From Firmicutes bacterium UBA3932 (GTDB taxonomy: Bacteria; Bacillota; Clostridia; Peptostreptococcales; Anaerovoracaceae), in NCBI GenBank assembly GCA_002385825.1, contig DGEG01000105.1, positions 596-52,298 on the forward strand: a stretch of DNA of 51,703 nucleotides, read 5' to 3'. The notes below the pieces were generated by a model. The model made no database searches, was not told the origin of the DNA, and was given only the letters and a program-made list of their open reading frames with translations. Both the position numbers and the translations under genes were made by a program. Positions 41,653 through 50,533 of the stretch are shown in pieces. How positions within the stretch are numbered: the stretch's first letter is position 1; each line of letters opens with the position of its first letter.

Positions 41653-42240
41653 ATGCCATTAATCCCGATAGTGGTAGAACAAACCAGTCGTGGTGAGCGA
41701 TCTTATGACATCTATTCGAGATTGTTAAAAGATCGCATCGTATTCCTCGGTGAGGAAGTGAATGCGCACACCGCAAGTATAGTGGTGGCACAGCTCCTTT
41801 TTTTGGAGGCAGAAGATCCAAATAAAGATATAAGCTTTTATATTAATAGTCCCGGCGGATCCATTACTGCCGGTATGGCTATTTATGACACAATGCAATA
41901 TATTAAACCGGACGTCTCTACAATTTGCATCGGAATGGCAGCAAGCATGGGAGCTTTCCTATTGGCTGCCGGTGCAAAGGGGAAACGGTTTGCACTGCCG
42001 AATGCAGAAATAATGATCCACCAGCCTTTGGGAGGCATATCAGGGCAGGCAGAAGATCTGAGAATTCACGCAGAGCGTATCATTAAGACCAGAGATAAAC
42101 TGAACCGGATTCTGAGTGAAAAGACCGGTCAACCCCTTGAGAGAATAGCACGAGATACAGATCGCGATAATTTCATGGACGCGGAAGAAGCGTTGGCCTA
42201 CGGGATTATCGATAAGGTAATTGTCTCAAGAGACGGTTAA
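41653..42240 (+). CDS. clpP: ATP-dependent Clp protease proteolytic subunit
   Basis: A 195-residue serine peptidase that forms a double heptameric ring with ClpX. Catalytic Ser is in GMAASMGAFLLAAG (about 98), His in MIHQPLGG (about 123) and Asp in RDTDRDNFM (about 172). MPLIPIVVEQTSRGERSYDI is the usual N-terminus with the propeptide-like start. AAAGGGGGAAAG precedes the ATG. It lies between tig and clpX (26 bp). No sign of truncation or unusual code. Confidence 0.98.
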   Translation: MPLIPIVVEQTSRGERSYDIYSRLLKDRIVFLGEEVNAHTASIVVAQLLFLEAEDPNKDISFYINSPGGSITAGMAIYDTMQYIKPDVSTICIGMAASMGAFLLAAGAKGKRFALPNAEIMIHQPLGGISGQAEDLRIHAERIIKTRDKLNRILSEKTGQPLERIARDTDRDNFMDAEEALAYGIIDKVIVSRDG

Positions 42241-42266
42241 AACAAAGTAAGTCGAAAGGAAGTATT

Positions 42267-43559
42267 ATGGGAAAATACGATGAATCAAAACAATTGAAAT
42301 GTTCTTTTTGCGGTAAGCCGCAAGATCAGGTCAGACGGCTTGTTGCAGGACCGAACGTTTATATATGCGATGAATGTATCGATCTGTGCCAGGACATCAT
42401 AAAAGAAGAGTTCGCAGAAAGGGCTTTGAGAGAAAACGAATTCGGTGACCTGTCGTCATTGCCAAAGCCAAAAGAGATTGCCAGTGCTCTGTCCGAATAT
42501 GTAATTGGCCAGGAAGATGCGAAAAAAGCATTGGCAGTAGCAGTTTACAACCATTACAAGAGAATAGGTTCTATGAGAGGCTGGGCTGACGACGATGTGG
42601 AAATACAGAAGAGCAACATCATTATGATCGGGCCCACAGGCTCGGGGAAGACGTTGCTTGCACAGACCTTGGCAAAGATCCTAAACGTGCCTTTTGCAAT
42701 CGCCGACGCCACAACGTTGACAGAAGCAGGATACGTAGGTGAAGATGTGGAGAATATTTTGCTTAAACTGATTCAGGCGGCGGATTATGACATAGAAAAG
42801 GCGCAAAAGGGCATCGTTTATGTGGATGAGATCGATAAGATCGCAAGAAAGACAGAGAATCCCTCCATCACCCGTGATGTGAGCGGGGAAGGTGTCCAGC
42901 AGGCGCTGTTAAAGATTCTCGAAGGCACTGTGGCAAGCGTGCCTCCACAAGGTGGCAGGAAGCACCCGCACCAGGATTTCATACAATTTGACACCACCAA
43001 TGTACTGTTCATTTGCGGAGGCGCCTTCGACGGTCTGGATAAGATCATTCAAAGAAGGATCGGCGAAAAGACTATCGGTTTCAATTCGCAGATACGAGCC
43101 TCAAAAGCAGAAGGGGCGGAAGTGTTGAAATCCGTTCAGCCTGAAGACCTTCTGAAATACGGGTTGATTCCTGAATTCATCGGAAGGCTGCCCGTGGTGG
43201 TTACCCTGGAGGAACTGTCGAAAGAAGCTTTGGTCCGCATAATTCGTGAGCCGAAAAACGCATTGTTGAAGCAGTATAAGAAACTGTTCCAACTGGATGG
43301 AGTGGAACTTGAAATTGAAGAGGAGGCTATCTTCAGGCTGGCCGAGAAGGCTCTCGAGAGAAAGACAGGAGCTCGAGGTCTTCGCAGCATCATGGAACAA
43401 GTGATGACGGATATCATGTTTGAAATTCCATCGAGAGACGACATCAGAAAGTGTATAGTAACAAAGAGCACAATAGATCATAACACAGGACCGACTCTAG
43501 TTCTGAGAGACGCCAAAAGGATCGAGAAGAACGGAAAGAAAAAGGAGACGGCATCGTGA
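42267..43559 (+). CDS. clpX: ATP-dependent Clp protease ATPase ClpX
   Basis: A 430-residue AAA+ unfoldase. The N-terminal zinc-binding domain has CSFCGKPQDQVRRLVAG and YICDECIDLC. Walker A GPTGSGKTLLAQTLA (about 120), Walker B IVYVDEIDKIA (about 190), pore loop EAGYVGEDVE, sensor 2 TGARGLRSIMEQ and the ClpP-contacting IGF loop (EKTIGFNSQ) are in order. AAAGGAAGT precedes the ATG. It is followed by a stem-loop terminator before lon. Everything is complete and typical. Confidence 0.98.
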   Translation: MGKYDESKQLKCSFCGKPQDQVRRLVAGPNVYICDECIDLCQDIIKEEFAERALRENEFGDLSSLPKPKEIASALSEYVIGQEDAKKALAVAVYNHYKRIGSMRGWADDDVEIQKSNIIMIGPTGSGKTLLAQTLAKILNVPFAIADATTLTEAGYVGEDVENILLKLIQAADYDIEKAQKGIVYVDEIDKIARKTENPSITRDVSGEGVQQALLKILEGTVASVPPQGGRKHPHQDFIQFDTTNVLFICGGAFDGLDKIIQRRIGEKTIGFNSQIRASKAEGAEVLKSVQPEDLLKYGLIPEFIGRLPVVVTLEELSKEALVRIIREPKNALLKQYKKLFQLDGVELEIEEEAIFRLAEKALERKTGARGLRSIMEQVMTDIMFEIPSRDDIRKCIVTKSTIDHNTGPTLVLRDAKRIEKNGKKKETAS

Positions 43560-43564
43560 GTTGA

Positions 43565-43593
43565 AAAACAGACGGCACCTGCCGCCTGTTTTT
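43565..43593 (+). terminator. Terminator between clpX and lon
   Basis: AAAACAG-A-CGGC loop ACCT GCCG-C-CTGTTTT followed by T: two helices of 4 and 7 bp around one A-C mismatch. It lies directly behind clpX and 21 bp before the lon start, so lon needs readthrough. Confidence 0.8.
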
Positions 43594-43613
43594 CGGCTGA
43601 GGAGGTGTGAGAA

Positions 43614-45998
43614 TTGTCGAACATGAACGAAGACGATAAGAAATATGATAAAGATGAAGAAAAAAAGGTCGATGAGTATGAAGAAATAGATGGAGTTATG
43701 CCCATGATCCCCCTCAGGGGATTGTTGGTCTTTCCATATATGGTGCTTCATTTCGATATAGGCAGGGAAAAGTCCATCAGCGCTTTGGAAAAGGCCATGA
43801 TGATGAACCAAACCGTATTCTTGTCCGCACAGATTAGCGCTGAAACGGACTTACCCACCAGAGATGATTTTTACAGAGTCGGAACAATCGCCAAAATAAA
43901 GCAGATGCTGCGCCTTCCCGGAGATACGATCCGGGTTCTCGTGGAAGGCATAAGCAGGGGACGCATTGAGGAATTCATCTTTGAGGTTCCCTATTTCAAA
44001 TGCAGGATAAAAGGGATCAGTGAACAGGAATTTGATGACATCCCGCCCAAGATAGAAGCATTGATGCGGGCAGTTTTGTCATCTTTCGAAGAATATATCA
44101 GCTACAGCCCGAGGATTTCACAAGAGGTATATCCTTCCGTTGCTTCTGTTGAACAGCCTGGCAGGTTGGCAGATGTGGTTACTTCTCACCTGGATATCAA
44201 GACGGAGGAAAAGCAGCAGATACTTGAAGCCTTCGATGTAGAAGAGCGCCTTGAAATCTTAAACACCATCCTGACGAAGGAAATTGAGATTCTTAAAATA
44301 GAAAACTCAATAACAAACAAAGTGAGAACCCAGATTCACAAGAGCCAGAGGGAGTATTATCTGAAAGAACAGCTCCGCGTAATTCAGGAAGAATTAGGCG
44401 AGGACGAAGATATTGAAGACGAGATTCAAAACTGGCTTAAGCAGCTAAACAAACTTAAGCTCCAGCCTGCCGTTCATGAAAAAGTAGAGAAGGAAATAAA
44501 GCGCTTTAAAAAGATTCAGTCCCATTCTGCAGAAGGTGGTGTGATACGCACCTATGTGGAATGGATTTTAGCCCTTCCATGGAATAAGTCTTCCAGAGAT
44601 AATAAGGATATCAAATTGGCGGAGGCCATACTCAATGAGGATCATTACGGCCTGGACAAAGTAAAGGAGAGGGTTCTGGAATATTTAGCTGTGATTCAGC
44701 TGTCAAAAAGTATGAAGGGTCCCATTCTCTGTCTGGTCGGCCCTCCCGGAACAGGAAAAACATCCATAGCCAAGTCCATTGCCCGGTCGTTAAATAGGAA
44801 ATTTGTTCGCATGTCTTTGGGTGGTGTAAGGGACGAGGCAGAAATTCGAGGCCATAGGAGAACCTATATCGGTGCCATACCGGGAAGGATTATATCCGCT
44901 ATCAAAGAGGCTAAAACAAACAATCCCGTATTCCTCTTCGACGAGGTGGACAAGATCGGCACGGATTTCCGTGGGGATCCTGCTTCCGCATTGCTTGAAG
45001 TTCTTGATCCCGAACAGAATAAAGACTTTACGGATCATTATCTGGAGGTTCCCTTCGATCTGTCCAAGGTGATGTTCATTACCACAGCAAACACGACAGA
45101 TACAATTCCAAAACCTCTGCTTGATCGTATGGAGGTTATCCAGGTTCCCGGCTATACGGAAGAGGAAAAGGTGAAGATCGCCGAGCAATATCTGGTTCCT
45201 AAAAAAATTAAGGAACATGGTTTGAAGGAATCAGATCTCAGGATTTCTGAGACGGCAATACGGACCATCATTAATAATTATACGAGAGAATCCGGAGTCC
45301 GGAATCTGGAAAGAGAGATCGCCACCATTTGCAGAAAGGCGGCCAAACAGGTGGCAGAAAAGCAGAAAGTGCCAATCATCGTTACCGCGGCTAATGTAGA
45401 AAAATATCTGGGGAAGAAGCGCTACCGTTATGATAAAATAGAAGGTGAGAACGGAGTCGGCGTGACGACGGGTCTTGCCTGGACCGCGGTGGGTGGCGAT
45501 ACCCTGTCGATTGAAACAGCTGTCGTTCCAGGGAACGGAACCTTAGTTCTGACTGGCCAGTTAGGTGAAGTGATGCAGGAATCCGCAAAAGCCGGCATCA
45601 GTTATATACGCTCCAAAGCGAAAGAACTGGGTATCGAGGAGAATTTCTACAAGGAGAAAGATCTGCACATCCATATTCCGGAGGGAGCGACTCCGAAGGA
45701 TGGACCTTCCGCAGGGGTTACCATGTGCACTTCCGTCATATCGGCTCTTACCGGTATTCCCGTAAGAAAGGATTTGGCAATGACGGGAGAAATCACTCTG
45801 CGGGGCAAAGTGCTTCCCGTGGGAGGAATTCGTGAAAAGGTGCTGGCTGCACACCGGGCAGGAATCACTACCGTTTTGTTGCCTAAAGAAAATGAAGCCG
45901 ATATTCAGGAAATTCCGTCCAATGTGCGCAGGCGAATGAAATTGATCCTGGTCGAGACGCTGGATGAGATACTGGACATTGCGCTGGTGAAAAAATGA
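43614..45998 (+). CDS. lon: ATP-dependent protease Lon
   Basis: A 794-residue Lon A-type protease. N-terminal substrate domain to about 300, ATPase domain with Walker A GPPGTGKTS (about residue 375) and Walker B VFLFDEVDKIG, and the serine-lysine dyad in PKDGPSAGVTM (Ser about 705) and the Lys of GIREKVLAAHRAG. TTG at 43614 is taken as start, since GAGGAGGTG is six bases before it; the in-frame ATG at 43623 is too far from that site. It overlaps engB by 4 bp, so translation of the two is linked. The intact motifs argue for activity. Confidence 0.97.
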   Translation: MSNMNEDDKKYDKDEEKKVDEYEEIDGVMPMIPLRGLLVFPYMVLHFDIGREKSISALEKAMMMNQTVFLSAQISAETDLPTRDDFYRVGTIAKIKQMLRLPGDTIRVLVEGISRGRIEEFIFEVPYFKCRIKGISEQEFDDIPPKIEALMRAVLSSFEEYISYSPRISQEVYPSVASVEQPGRLADVVTSHLDIKTEEKQQILEAFDVEERLEILNTILTKEIEILKIENSITNKVRTQIHKSQREYYLKEQLRVIQEELGEDEDIEDEIQNWLKQLNKLKLQPAVHEKVEKEIKRFKKIQSHSAEGGVIRTYVEWILALPWNKSSRDNKDIKLAEAILNEDHYGLDKVKERVLEYLAVIQLSKSMKGPILCLVGPPGTGKTSIAKSIARSLNRKFVRMSLGGVRDEAEIRGHRRTYIGAIPGRIISAIKEAKTNNPVFLFDEVDKIGTDFRGDPASALLEVLDPEQNKDFTDHYLEVPFDLSKVMFITTANTTDTIPKPLLDRMEVIQVPGYTEEEKVKIAEQYLVPKKIKEHGLKESDLRISETAIRTIINNYTRESGVRNLEREIATICRKAAKQVAEKQKVPIIVTAANVEKYLGKKRYRYDKIEGENGVGVTTGLAWTAVGGDTLSIETAVVPGNGTLVLTGQLGEVMQESAKAGISYIRSKAKELGIEENFYKEKDLHIHIPEGATPKDGPSAGVTMCTSVISALTGIPVRKDLAMTGEITLRGKVLPVGGIREKVLAAHRAGITTVLLPKENEADIQEIPSNVRRRMKLILVETLDEILDIALVKK

Positions 45999-46585
45999 TT
46001 ATAAAAGAAGCAGAACTCGCTGCTGTGGCTGTAAACCCGGAGCAGTATCCGGATACGAACAAAAAGGAAATAGCCATAGCGGGGCGTTCCAATGTGGGCA
46101 AATCCTCGCTGATCAACATGTTGCTCAACCGAAAGGGGTTGGCCAGGGTCAGCGGGAGCCCCGGAAAGACCAGAACCATAAATTTCTACGATGTGAATAA
46201 GGATTTCCGCATCGTTGATCTGCCGGGTTACGGCTTTGCAAAGGTTTCGCGTTCCACAATAGATAATTGGGGAAAAATGATAGATAACTACCTGTCTAAT
46301 CGTCCCAATCTTGTTAAGATGATTCAACTGGTAGATGTGCGCCATCCCCCTACAGCCCAGGACATTCAAATGTATGAATGGATGCGGTATTACGGGCTGG
46401 ACGGTTTGGTAGTGGCCACAAAGGCTGACAAAGTGTCAAAGGCTGAGCTTGCCCGAAATCTAAACGTAATCCGCATGGCCCTCGGACTAGGCGAAAGAGA
46501 CAAAATAATTCCGGTCTCGGCTCTTAAGAGAACCGGATATGAAGAATTGCTTAAAGCTCTCGATGAGATCCTGAAGGAGGGATAG
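45995..46585 (+). CDS. engB: Ribosome biogenesis GTPase YsxC/EngB
   Basis: A 196-residue GTPase needed for 50S assembly. G1 GRSNVGKSSLINMLL (about 31), G2 region GSPGKTRTINFYDV, G3 DLPGYGFAKVS, G4 TKADKVSK. The ATGA overlap with lon is the usual coupling, and lon-ysxC order is conserved from Bacillus to clostridia. The DUF1232 gene starts 2 bp after its stop codon. Nothing unusual seen. Confidence 0.97.
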   Translation: MIIKEAELAAVAVNPEQYPDTNKKEIAIAGRSNVGKSSLINMLLNRKGLARVSGSPGKTRTINFYDVNKDFRIVDLPGYGFAKVSRSTIDNWGKMIDNYLSNRPNLVKMIQLVDVRHPPTAQDIQMYEWMRYYGLDGLVVATKADKVSKAELARNLNVIRMALGLGERDKIIPVSALKRTGYEELLKALDEILKEG

Positions 46586-46587
46586 GG

Positions 46588-46932
46588 ATGCAATACATTT
46601 TCCTGCGGGTACTGATGCGCCGGATTAAAGCGATTCCGTCATTTTTGCGGGATAAGACGGTACCCTTTAGAAAGAAACTACTTGTGATATTAGGGGTCCT
46701 TTACTTTCTATGGCCCTTTGATTTAATACCAACCCCTATTCTCCTCTTTGGCATAATTGACGATCTGGTGATCTGGGGATCAATTATTTACTACCTGAGA
46801 AATGAGCTTGACAAATATTGGCTTGGAGAAAAAGAAGTTGCGCCGGAAAAAAGATTCCATGGCAAAAACATCATAGATGATGTAAAATTTGAAGTGAAGG
46901 ACAATGGCGCCGATGAGCGCGAAACACAATAA
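46588..46932 (+). CDS. DUF1232 membrane protein
   Basis: A 114-residue protein of the DUF1232 (YkvA-like) family. The family core KKLLVILGVLYFLWPFDLIPT, with the PFDLIPD-like motif and a following LLFGIIDDLVIW segment, gives one or two membrane helices at about residues 28-70, ahead of a charged soluble tail. Start ATG is two bases after the engB stop codon, with GGAGGGATAG in the end of engB, so it is coupled. The overlap region before hpt carries the hpt ribosome site. Function of the family is not known. Confidence 0.85.
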   Translation: MQYIFLRVLMRRIKAIPSFLRDKTVPFRKKLLVILGVLYFLWPFDLIPTPILLFGIIDDLVIWGSIIYYLRNELDKYWLGEKEVAPEKRFHGKNIIDDVKFEVKDNGADERETQ

Positions 46933-46957
46933 AAAACCAGCAACAAAGGAGCAAGTA

Positions 46958-47491
46958 ATGGAGAAAAAATACGTATTCGGCGATGTGATGATCGGCAAGG
47001 AAGAGCTCAAGGAGCGGGTTGCCGAACTTGGCAAGGAGATCTCAAGAGACTACAAGGGTGAATCCATATTGGCTATCTGTGTATTAAAAGGTGCAGTCAT
47101 CTTTATGAGCGACTTGATCCGAGAGCTCAATGTGGAGACGAAGATCGACTTCATGGCAGTATCAAGCTATGGCGCGTCTACGGAAAGTACGGGCGTGGTA
47201 CGTATTCTTAAAGACTTGGATTCCGATATTGAGGGGGAAAATGTAATTATTATTGAGGACATCATCGATTCCGGGCTTACATTGAAGTATTTAAAGGATT
47301 ATTTAATGGCTAGAAATCCAAAGAGTCTGAAGATCTGCACGCTTCTTGACAAACCGGAGAGAAGAGTGGCGGATGTAAAACCAGATTACGTGGGTTTCTC
47401 CATAGAGAATAAGTTTATCGTAGGTTACGGACTGGATTACAATCAGATGTACCGTAATCTACCCTATATAAGTTATCTTGAAGAAGAGTAA
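46958..47491 (+). CDS. hpt: Hypoxanthine phosphoribosyltransferase
   Basis: Salvages hypoxanthine and guanine with PRPP. The PRPP loop IIIEDIIDSGLTLKYL (about residue 95), the SSYGASTESTG flexible loop and the VGYGLDYNQMYRNLP C-terminus are diagnostic. ATG at 46958 is selected over the in-frame upstream ATG at 46904, which lies inside the DUF1232 gene and has no ribosome site; AAAGGAG is seven bases before 46958. 177 residues, normal. It is followed by pduL (15 bp), starting a group of genes tied to nucleoside and acetyl metabolism. Guanine versus hypoxanthine preference cannot be told. Confidence 0.96.
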   Translation: MEKKYVFGDVMIGKEELKERVAELGKEISRDYKGESILAICVLKGAVIFMSDLIRELNVETKIDFMAVSSYGASTESTGVVRILKDLDSDIEGENVIIIEDIIDSGLTLKYLKDYLMARNPKSLKICTLLDKPERRVADVKPDYVGFSIENKFIVGYGLDYNQMYRNLPYISYLEEE

Positions 47492-47505
47492 TGGAGGAAA
47501 AAACA

Positions 47506-48078
47506 ATGTCTTACAAAGTACCTGTAGGATTATCCAACAAACACCTGCATCTTTCCCAGGAAGACCTGGAAGCGCTTTTTGGGAAGGGATACGAATTGAC
47601 TCCTTACAAGGCTTTAAAGCAGCCCGGCCAATATGCGGCAGAGGAGAAAGTGGATATAGTAGGACCGAAAGGGACCATTAAAGGAGTGCGCATCCTTGGA
47701 CCTGTAAGAAAGGAAACCCAGGTAGAGCTTGCGATAACCGATGCTCGAGCTATCGGTGTCACCGCTCCGGTAAAGGAATCCGGAAAACTTGAAGGAACAC
47801 CGGGTATAAAGCTGGTGGGCCCTGCCGGTGAAATAGAAATAGATCACGGTGTGATAATAGCATTGCGCCACGTGCACCTGTCTGCCGAACAGGCTAAAGA
47901 AGCGGGCGTACAAGATAAACAGATGATAAGCGTACGTTTTGGAGGAGAAAGGGGCGTTGTGTTCGACAACGTACTTGTTCGCGCCGGTGACGGACACGAA
48001 GCGGAGATCCATCTGGATACAGATGAAGGCAATGCTGCGGGTCTGAAAAACGGCGATCTCGGGGAGCTTATTGTATGA
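47506..48078 (+). CDS. pduL: PduL-type phosphotransacylase
   Basis: Exchanges CoA and phosphate on short acyl groups. The tandem zinc-binding motifs are PVGLSNKHLHLS (about residue 5) and IIALRHVHLSAEQA (about 124); other family segments are ELTPYKALKQPGQYAAEE and RILGPVRKETQVELA. 190 residues without the N-terminal extension that targets PduL into microcompartments; no shell protein genes are in the window, so it is probably cytosolic and may serve as a phosphotransacetylase. ATG at 47506 is chosen over 47491: GGAGG is eight bases before it. It overlaps deoC by 4 bp, so the two are made together. Confidence 0.92.
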   Translation: MSYKVPVGLSNKHLHLSQEDLEALFGKGYELTPYKALKQPGQYAAEEKVDIVGPKGTIKGVRILGPVRKETQVELAITDARAIGVTAPVKESGKLEGTPGIKLVGPAGEIEIDHGVIIALRHVHLSAEQAKEAGVQDKQMISVRFGGERGVVFDNVLVRAGDGHEAEIHLDTDEGNAAGLKNGDLGELIV

Positions 48079-48722
48079 AACCACTGAATCGATATATCGA
48101 TCATACGCTTTTGAAAGCCGAGGCTACGGAAGCGGATATACGGAAACTCTGCAAGGAAGCTATCGAATATGACTTCTATGCTGTATGCGTTAATTCCTGC
48201 TATGTGTCTTTAGTCAGCAAGGAACTTGCCGACAGCGGGGTGAAGGTCGCTTCTGTAGTGGGATTTCCTCTGGGCGCCGCCCATACGGCTGCCAAAGTCT
48301 GTGAGACTGAAATTGCCGTATCGGAAGGTGCGGATGAGATCGATATGGTACTTAATATAGGAGCCTTGAAGGAAGGCCGTTACAACTTCGTGGAAGACGA
48401 TATACGGGCGGTGGTGCAGGCCGCGGCAAAGGGGAGCGCCATCGTTAAAGTGATTCTGGAAACCTGTCTTTTAACAGACGATGAAGTAATAAAAGCCTGT
48501 CAACTCGCGCAGAATGCGGGGGCGGCTTTCGTGAAAACTTCTACCGGCTTTTCCACTGGCGGAGCAACGGCGCATCATGTGAAGCTGATGAAGGATACAG
48601 TCGGGGATGCATTGCAGGTAAAAGCATCCGGGGGTATCCGGGATAAGTCAAAGGCTCTTGAAATGATCGAGGCCGGTGCAGATCGCATCGGAGCGTCTGC
48701 GTCGGTTGCAATCTGTAAATGA
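48075..48722 (+). CDS. deoC: Deoxyribose-phosphate aldolase
   Basis: Splits 2-deoxyribose 5-phosphate to glyceraldehyde 3-phosphate and acetaldehyde. The Schiff-base lysine is in FVKTSTGFSTGGAT (about residue 155); other signatures are NRYIDHTLLKAEAT at the start and VVGFPLGAAHTAAKVCE. 215 residues, normal. The ATG overlaps the pduL stop codon (ATGA), indicating coupling with an acyl-phosphate-forming enzyme; acetaldehyde dehydrogenase would connect the two reactions but is not in the window. A stem-loop terminator follows. Confidence 0.96.
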   Translation: MKPLNRYIDHTLLKAEATEADIRKLCKEAIEYDFYAVCVNSCYVSLVSKELADSGVKVASVVGFPLGAAHTAAKVCETEIAVSEGADEIDMVLNIGALKEGRYNFVEDDIRAVVQAAAKGSAIVKVILETCLLTDDEVIKACQLAQNAGAAFVKTSTGFSTGGATAHHVKLMKDTVGDALQVKASGGIRDKSKALEMIEAGADRIGASASVAICK

Positions 48723-48732
48723 CAAGGGATAG

Positions 48733-48773
48733 GCCCCGCTTGTAGAAACACACGCGGGGCAGATCGTTTTTTT
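48733..48773 (+). terminator. Terminator behind deoC
   Basis: Stem GCCCCGC/GCGGGGC (48733-48739 with 48754-48760), 14-nt loop, T-run at 48767-48773. Marks the end of the hpt-pduL-deoC unit. Confidence 0.75.
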
Positions 48774-48778
48774 AACAG

Positions 48779-48845
48779 CGAGAACGAGATGTGTTCTCGG
48801 GAATGATTTGCCGTTGGATATAGCCGCTCCATTTGGAGCGGTTTT
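48779..48845 (+). promoter_or_regulatory. Two-hairpin leader before the GPH transporter
   Basis: Hairpin CGAGAAC/GTTCTCG (48779-48785 with 48793-48799) is followed by CCGCTCC-ATTT-GGAGCGG (48824-48830 with 48835-48841) and TTTT. The second has terminator form and lies just ten bases before the GGGAGG ribosome site. It may be a second deoC terminator or an attenuator of the transporter. Confidence 0.4.
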
Positions 48846-48865
48846 CAGCGGGAGGAAAAAGATAC

Positions 48866-50299
48866 ATGTCTCATGCACAACCCGGGAGGCCTTCCGGCAG
48901 GTCCCAAAATATTTTGTATTTCACTTACGGCATAGGGGGACTTGCCGAAGCCGGTCTCTACCAATATATAACTACATTTCAATTGATTTTCCTCACGGGA
49001 ATCGTTAAGATTTCACCGGAGATAGCCGGTACTATCACCTCCGTTGCCATATTGCTGGAGGCGGCATGCTGTTTCGTTGTTGGTCATCTGTCCGACAGTC
49101 TCAGGTGGCAATATGGCAGAAGGAGACCTTTTATTTTTTTATCGGCTTTTCTTTTGCCTTTTACACTTGTGGCCAATTTTATTACCGTTCAGGCATCCAT
49201 ATGGGTGCAGATTATTTATTATGTCCTGATGGGCTCCCTCTTTTGGATAGCCTATTCTTTGTTTTATATTCCTTATACTGCTCTCGGAGCTGAAATTGCA
49301 TTGGATTATGATGGCAGGACAAAGTTGAGAAGCATAACCCGTGTATTTACTATCATAGGCACTTTTTTAGCCAATGTGTGTCCGCTCCTGGCCATCGGTT
49401 TTCTTATAAAGGCAGGTATGAAGGACGAGCATGCATGGATGATTTTTACCGTTTTCATATCGTTTCTGGTGGGTATAGGTGTTTTTATCTGTTGGCACTA
49501 TACCGCCGGGACTGAGAGGATCGAGATTCCGGGCACTTCCCGGCAAGAGAAATTGAAACTGCAATTATTAAAGCATTTATTATCCATACTAAAGGATTTT
49601 TATGAGTTAATGTGCTTGAAGGCCATGGCTATACTCATTGGCACAAAGATCGTATTCATGTTTGGTTTCACTCTTTATACTTCCGGCATGATGTTCTTTA
49701 TGCAGTATGCTCTCAATTTGGATATACAGGTTACCTCTACAGTTTATATGGTTTCTATCATCTCCAGCATCTTTTTTACGCCTGTTATAAATCATTGGGC
49801 GGTACGAGGGGGAAAAAAGAGCCTTATTTCGGGAGCCATGACCATATCCGGGGTATCGGGGATGATACTTTGGATTATAGGTGTTGATGCTTATTCAATT
49901 TCGCTGATGTATGTCATCCTGTTCACCTTCGGACAGGCAGCATTCTGGCAGATCAGCAGCGCCATGTTCTATGATGTAGCCGAAGTCGATGAGTATGTGA
50001 ACGGGAAAAGGCGGGAAGGAGCCATCATCGCGTTTCAGTCCATTGTAGGCACTCTCAGCGCCGCCCTTGGTCTTCAGGCCATCGGTATTTTGCTGAAGTT
50101 GGCCGGTTTCAACGAAGCCCTTCGCATGCAGTCTGCAGAAACGATAGCAATGCTTAAGAATATTTTCGTTTTGCTTCCCAGCGTATCGCTGCTCATTGCA
50201 ACCCTGACACTTCTTGCCTATCCCCTCAGCAAGAAACGATTTGAACTGCTTCAAAAGGCACTGACACTAAGAAGCAAAGGAGAGGACTACAGGGAGTAA
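48866..50299 (+). CDS. GPH-family sugar:cation symporter
   Basis: A 477-residue transporter of the glycoside-pentoside-hexuronide symporter family within the major facilitator fold. About twelve membrane helices are visible (for example GIGGLAEAGLYQYITTFQ, FILSAFLLPFTLVANFITV, YTALGAEIALDYDGRTKLRS). The GHLSDSLRWQYGRRRPFIFL segment between helices 2 and 3 has the D-x7-GRRRPF loop of the family. ATG at 48866 is chosen over an in-frame ATG at 48833, with GGGAGG nine bases before. It follows deoC after two hairpins, so a nucleoside or deoxyribose-type substrate is possible, but the substrate cannot be read from sequence. Confidence 0.88.
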   Translation: MSHAQPGRPSGRSQNILYFTYGIGGLAEAGLYQYITTFQLIFLTGIVKISPEIAGTITSVAILLEAACCFVVGHLSDSLRWQYGRRRPFIFLSAFLLPFTLVANFITVQASIWVQIIYYVLMGSLFWIAYSLFYIPYTALGAEIALDYDGRTKLRSITRVFTIIGTFLANVCPLLAIGFLIKAGMKDEHAWMIFTVFISFLVGIGVFICWHYTAGTERIEIPGTSRQEKLKLQLLKHLLSILKDFYELMCLKAMAILIGTKIVFMFGFTLYTSGMMFFMQYALNLDIQVTSTVYMVSIISSIFFTPVINHWAVRGGKKSLISGAMTISGVSGMILWIIGVDAYSISLMYVILFTFGQAAFWQISSAMFYDVAEVDEYVNGKRREGAIIAFQSIVGTLSAALGLQAIGILLKLAGFNEALRMQSAETIAMLKNIFVLLPSVSLLIATLTLLAYPLSKKRFELLQKALTLRSKGEDYRE

Positions 50300-50316
50300 A
50301 AGAGGGAGATCGATAA

Positions 50317-50415
50317 ATGGATTTGATGGCCAATCCCAGCAATCGAAAAGAAGGAGCAATTTTAATTTCAGTAACAATGAAAAAAGGAGCAACGGTTCGG
50401 ATCATATGTTTTTAA
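50317..50415 (+). CDS. Possible 32-residue small ORF
   Basis: ATG at 50317 with GAGGGAG seven bases before encodes 32 residues (MDLMANPSNRKEGAILISVT...) ending at TAA 50415. It begins 17 bp after the transporter. The ribosome site is good, but the composition and the repeated AAAGGAGCAA inside make translation uncertain. The rest of the gap to 50533 is AT-rich with no clear promoter or hairpin. Confidence 0.25.
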   Translation: MDLMANPSNRKEGAILISVTMKKGATVRIICF

Positions 50416-50533
50416 GCATGGGAAAATGGTATAAATAACAAAAGATCTTATCACTATCATTAGAGACGATTACCAAAGGTATGATTATTTTAAAAATGCC
50501 AACCAGATTATCTATACGGGAGAGTGATTTTAC

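Noticed and set aside
50317..50415. Treating the 32-residue ORF after the transporter as a firm gene
   Set aside because: Only a ribosome site supports it; listed at low confidence.
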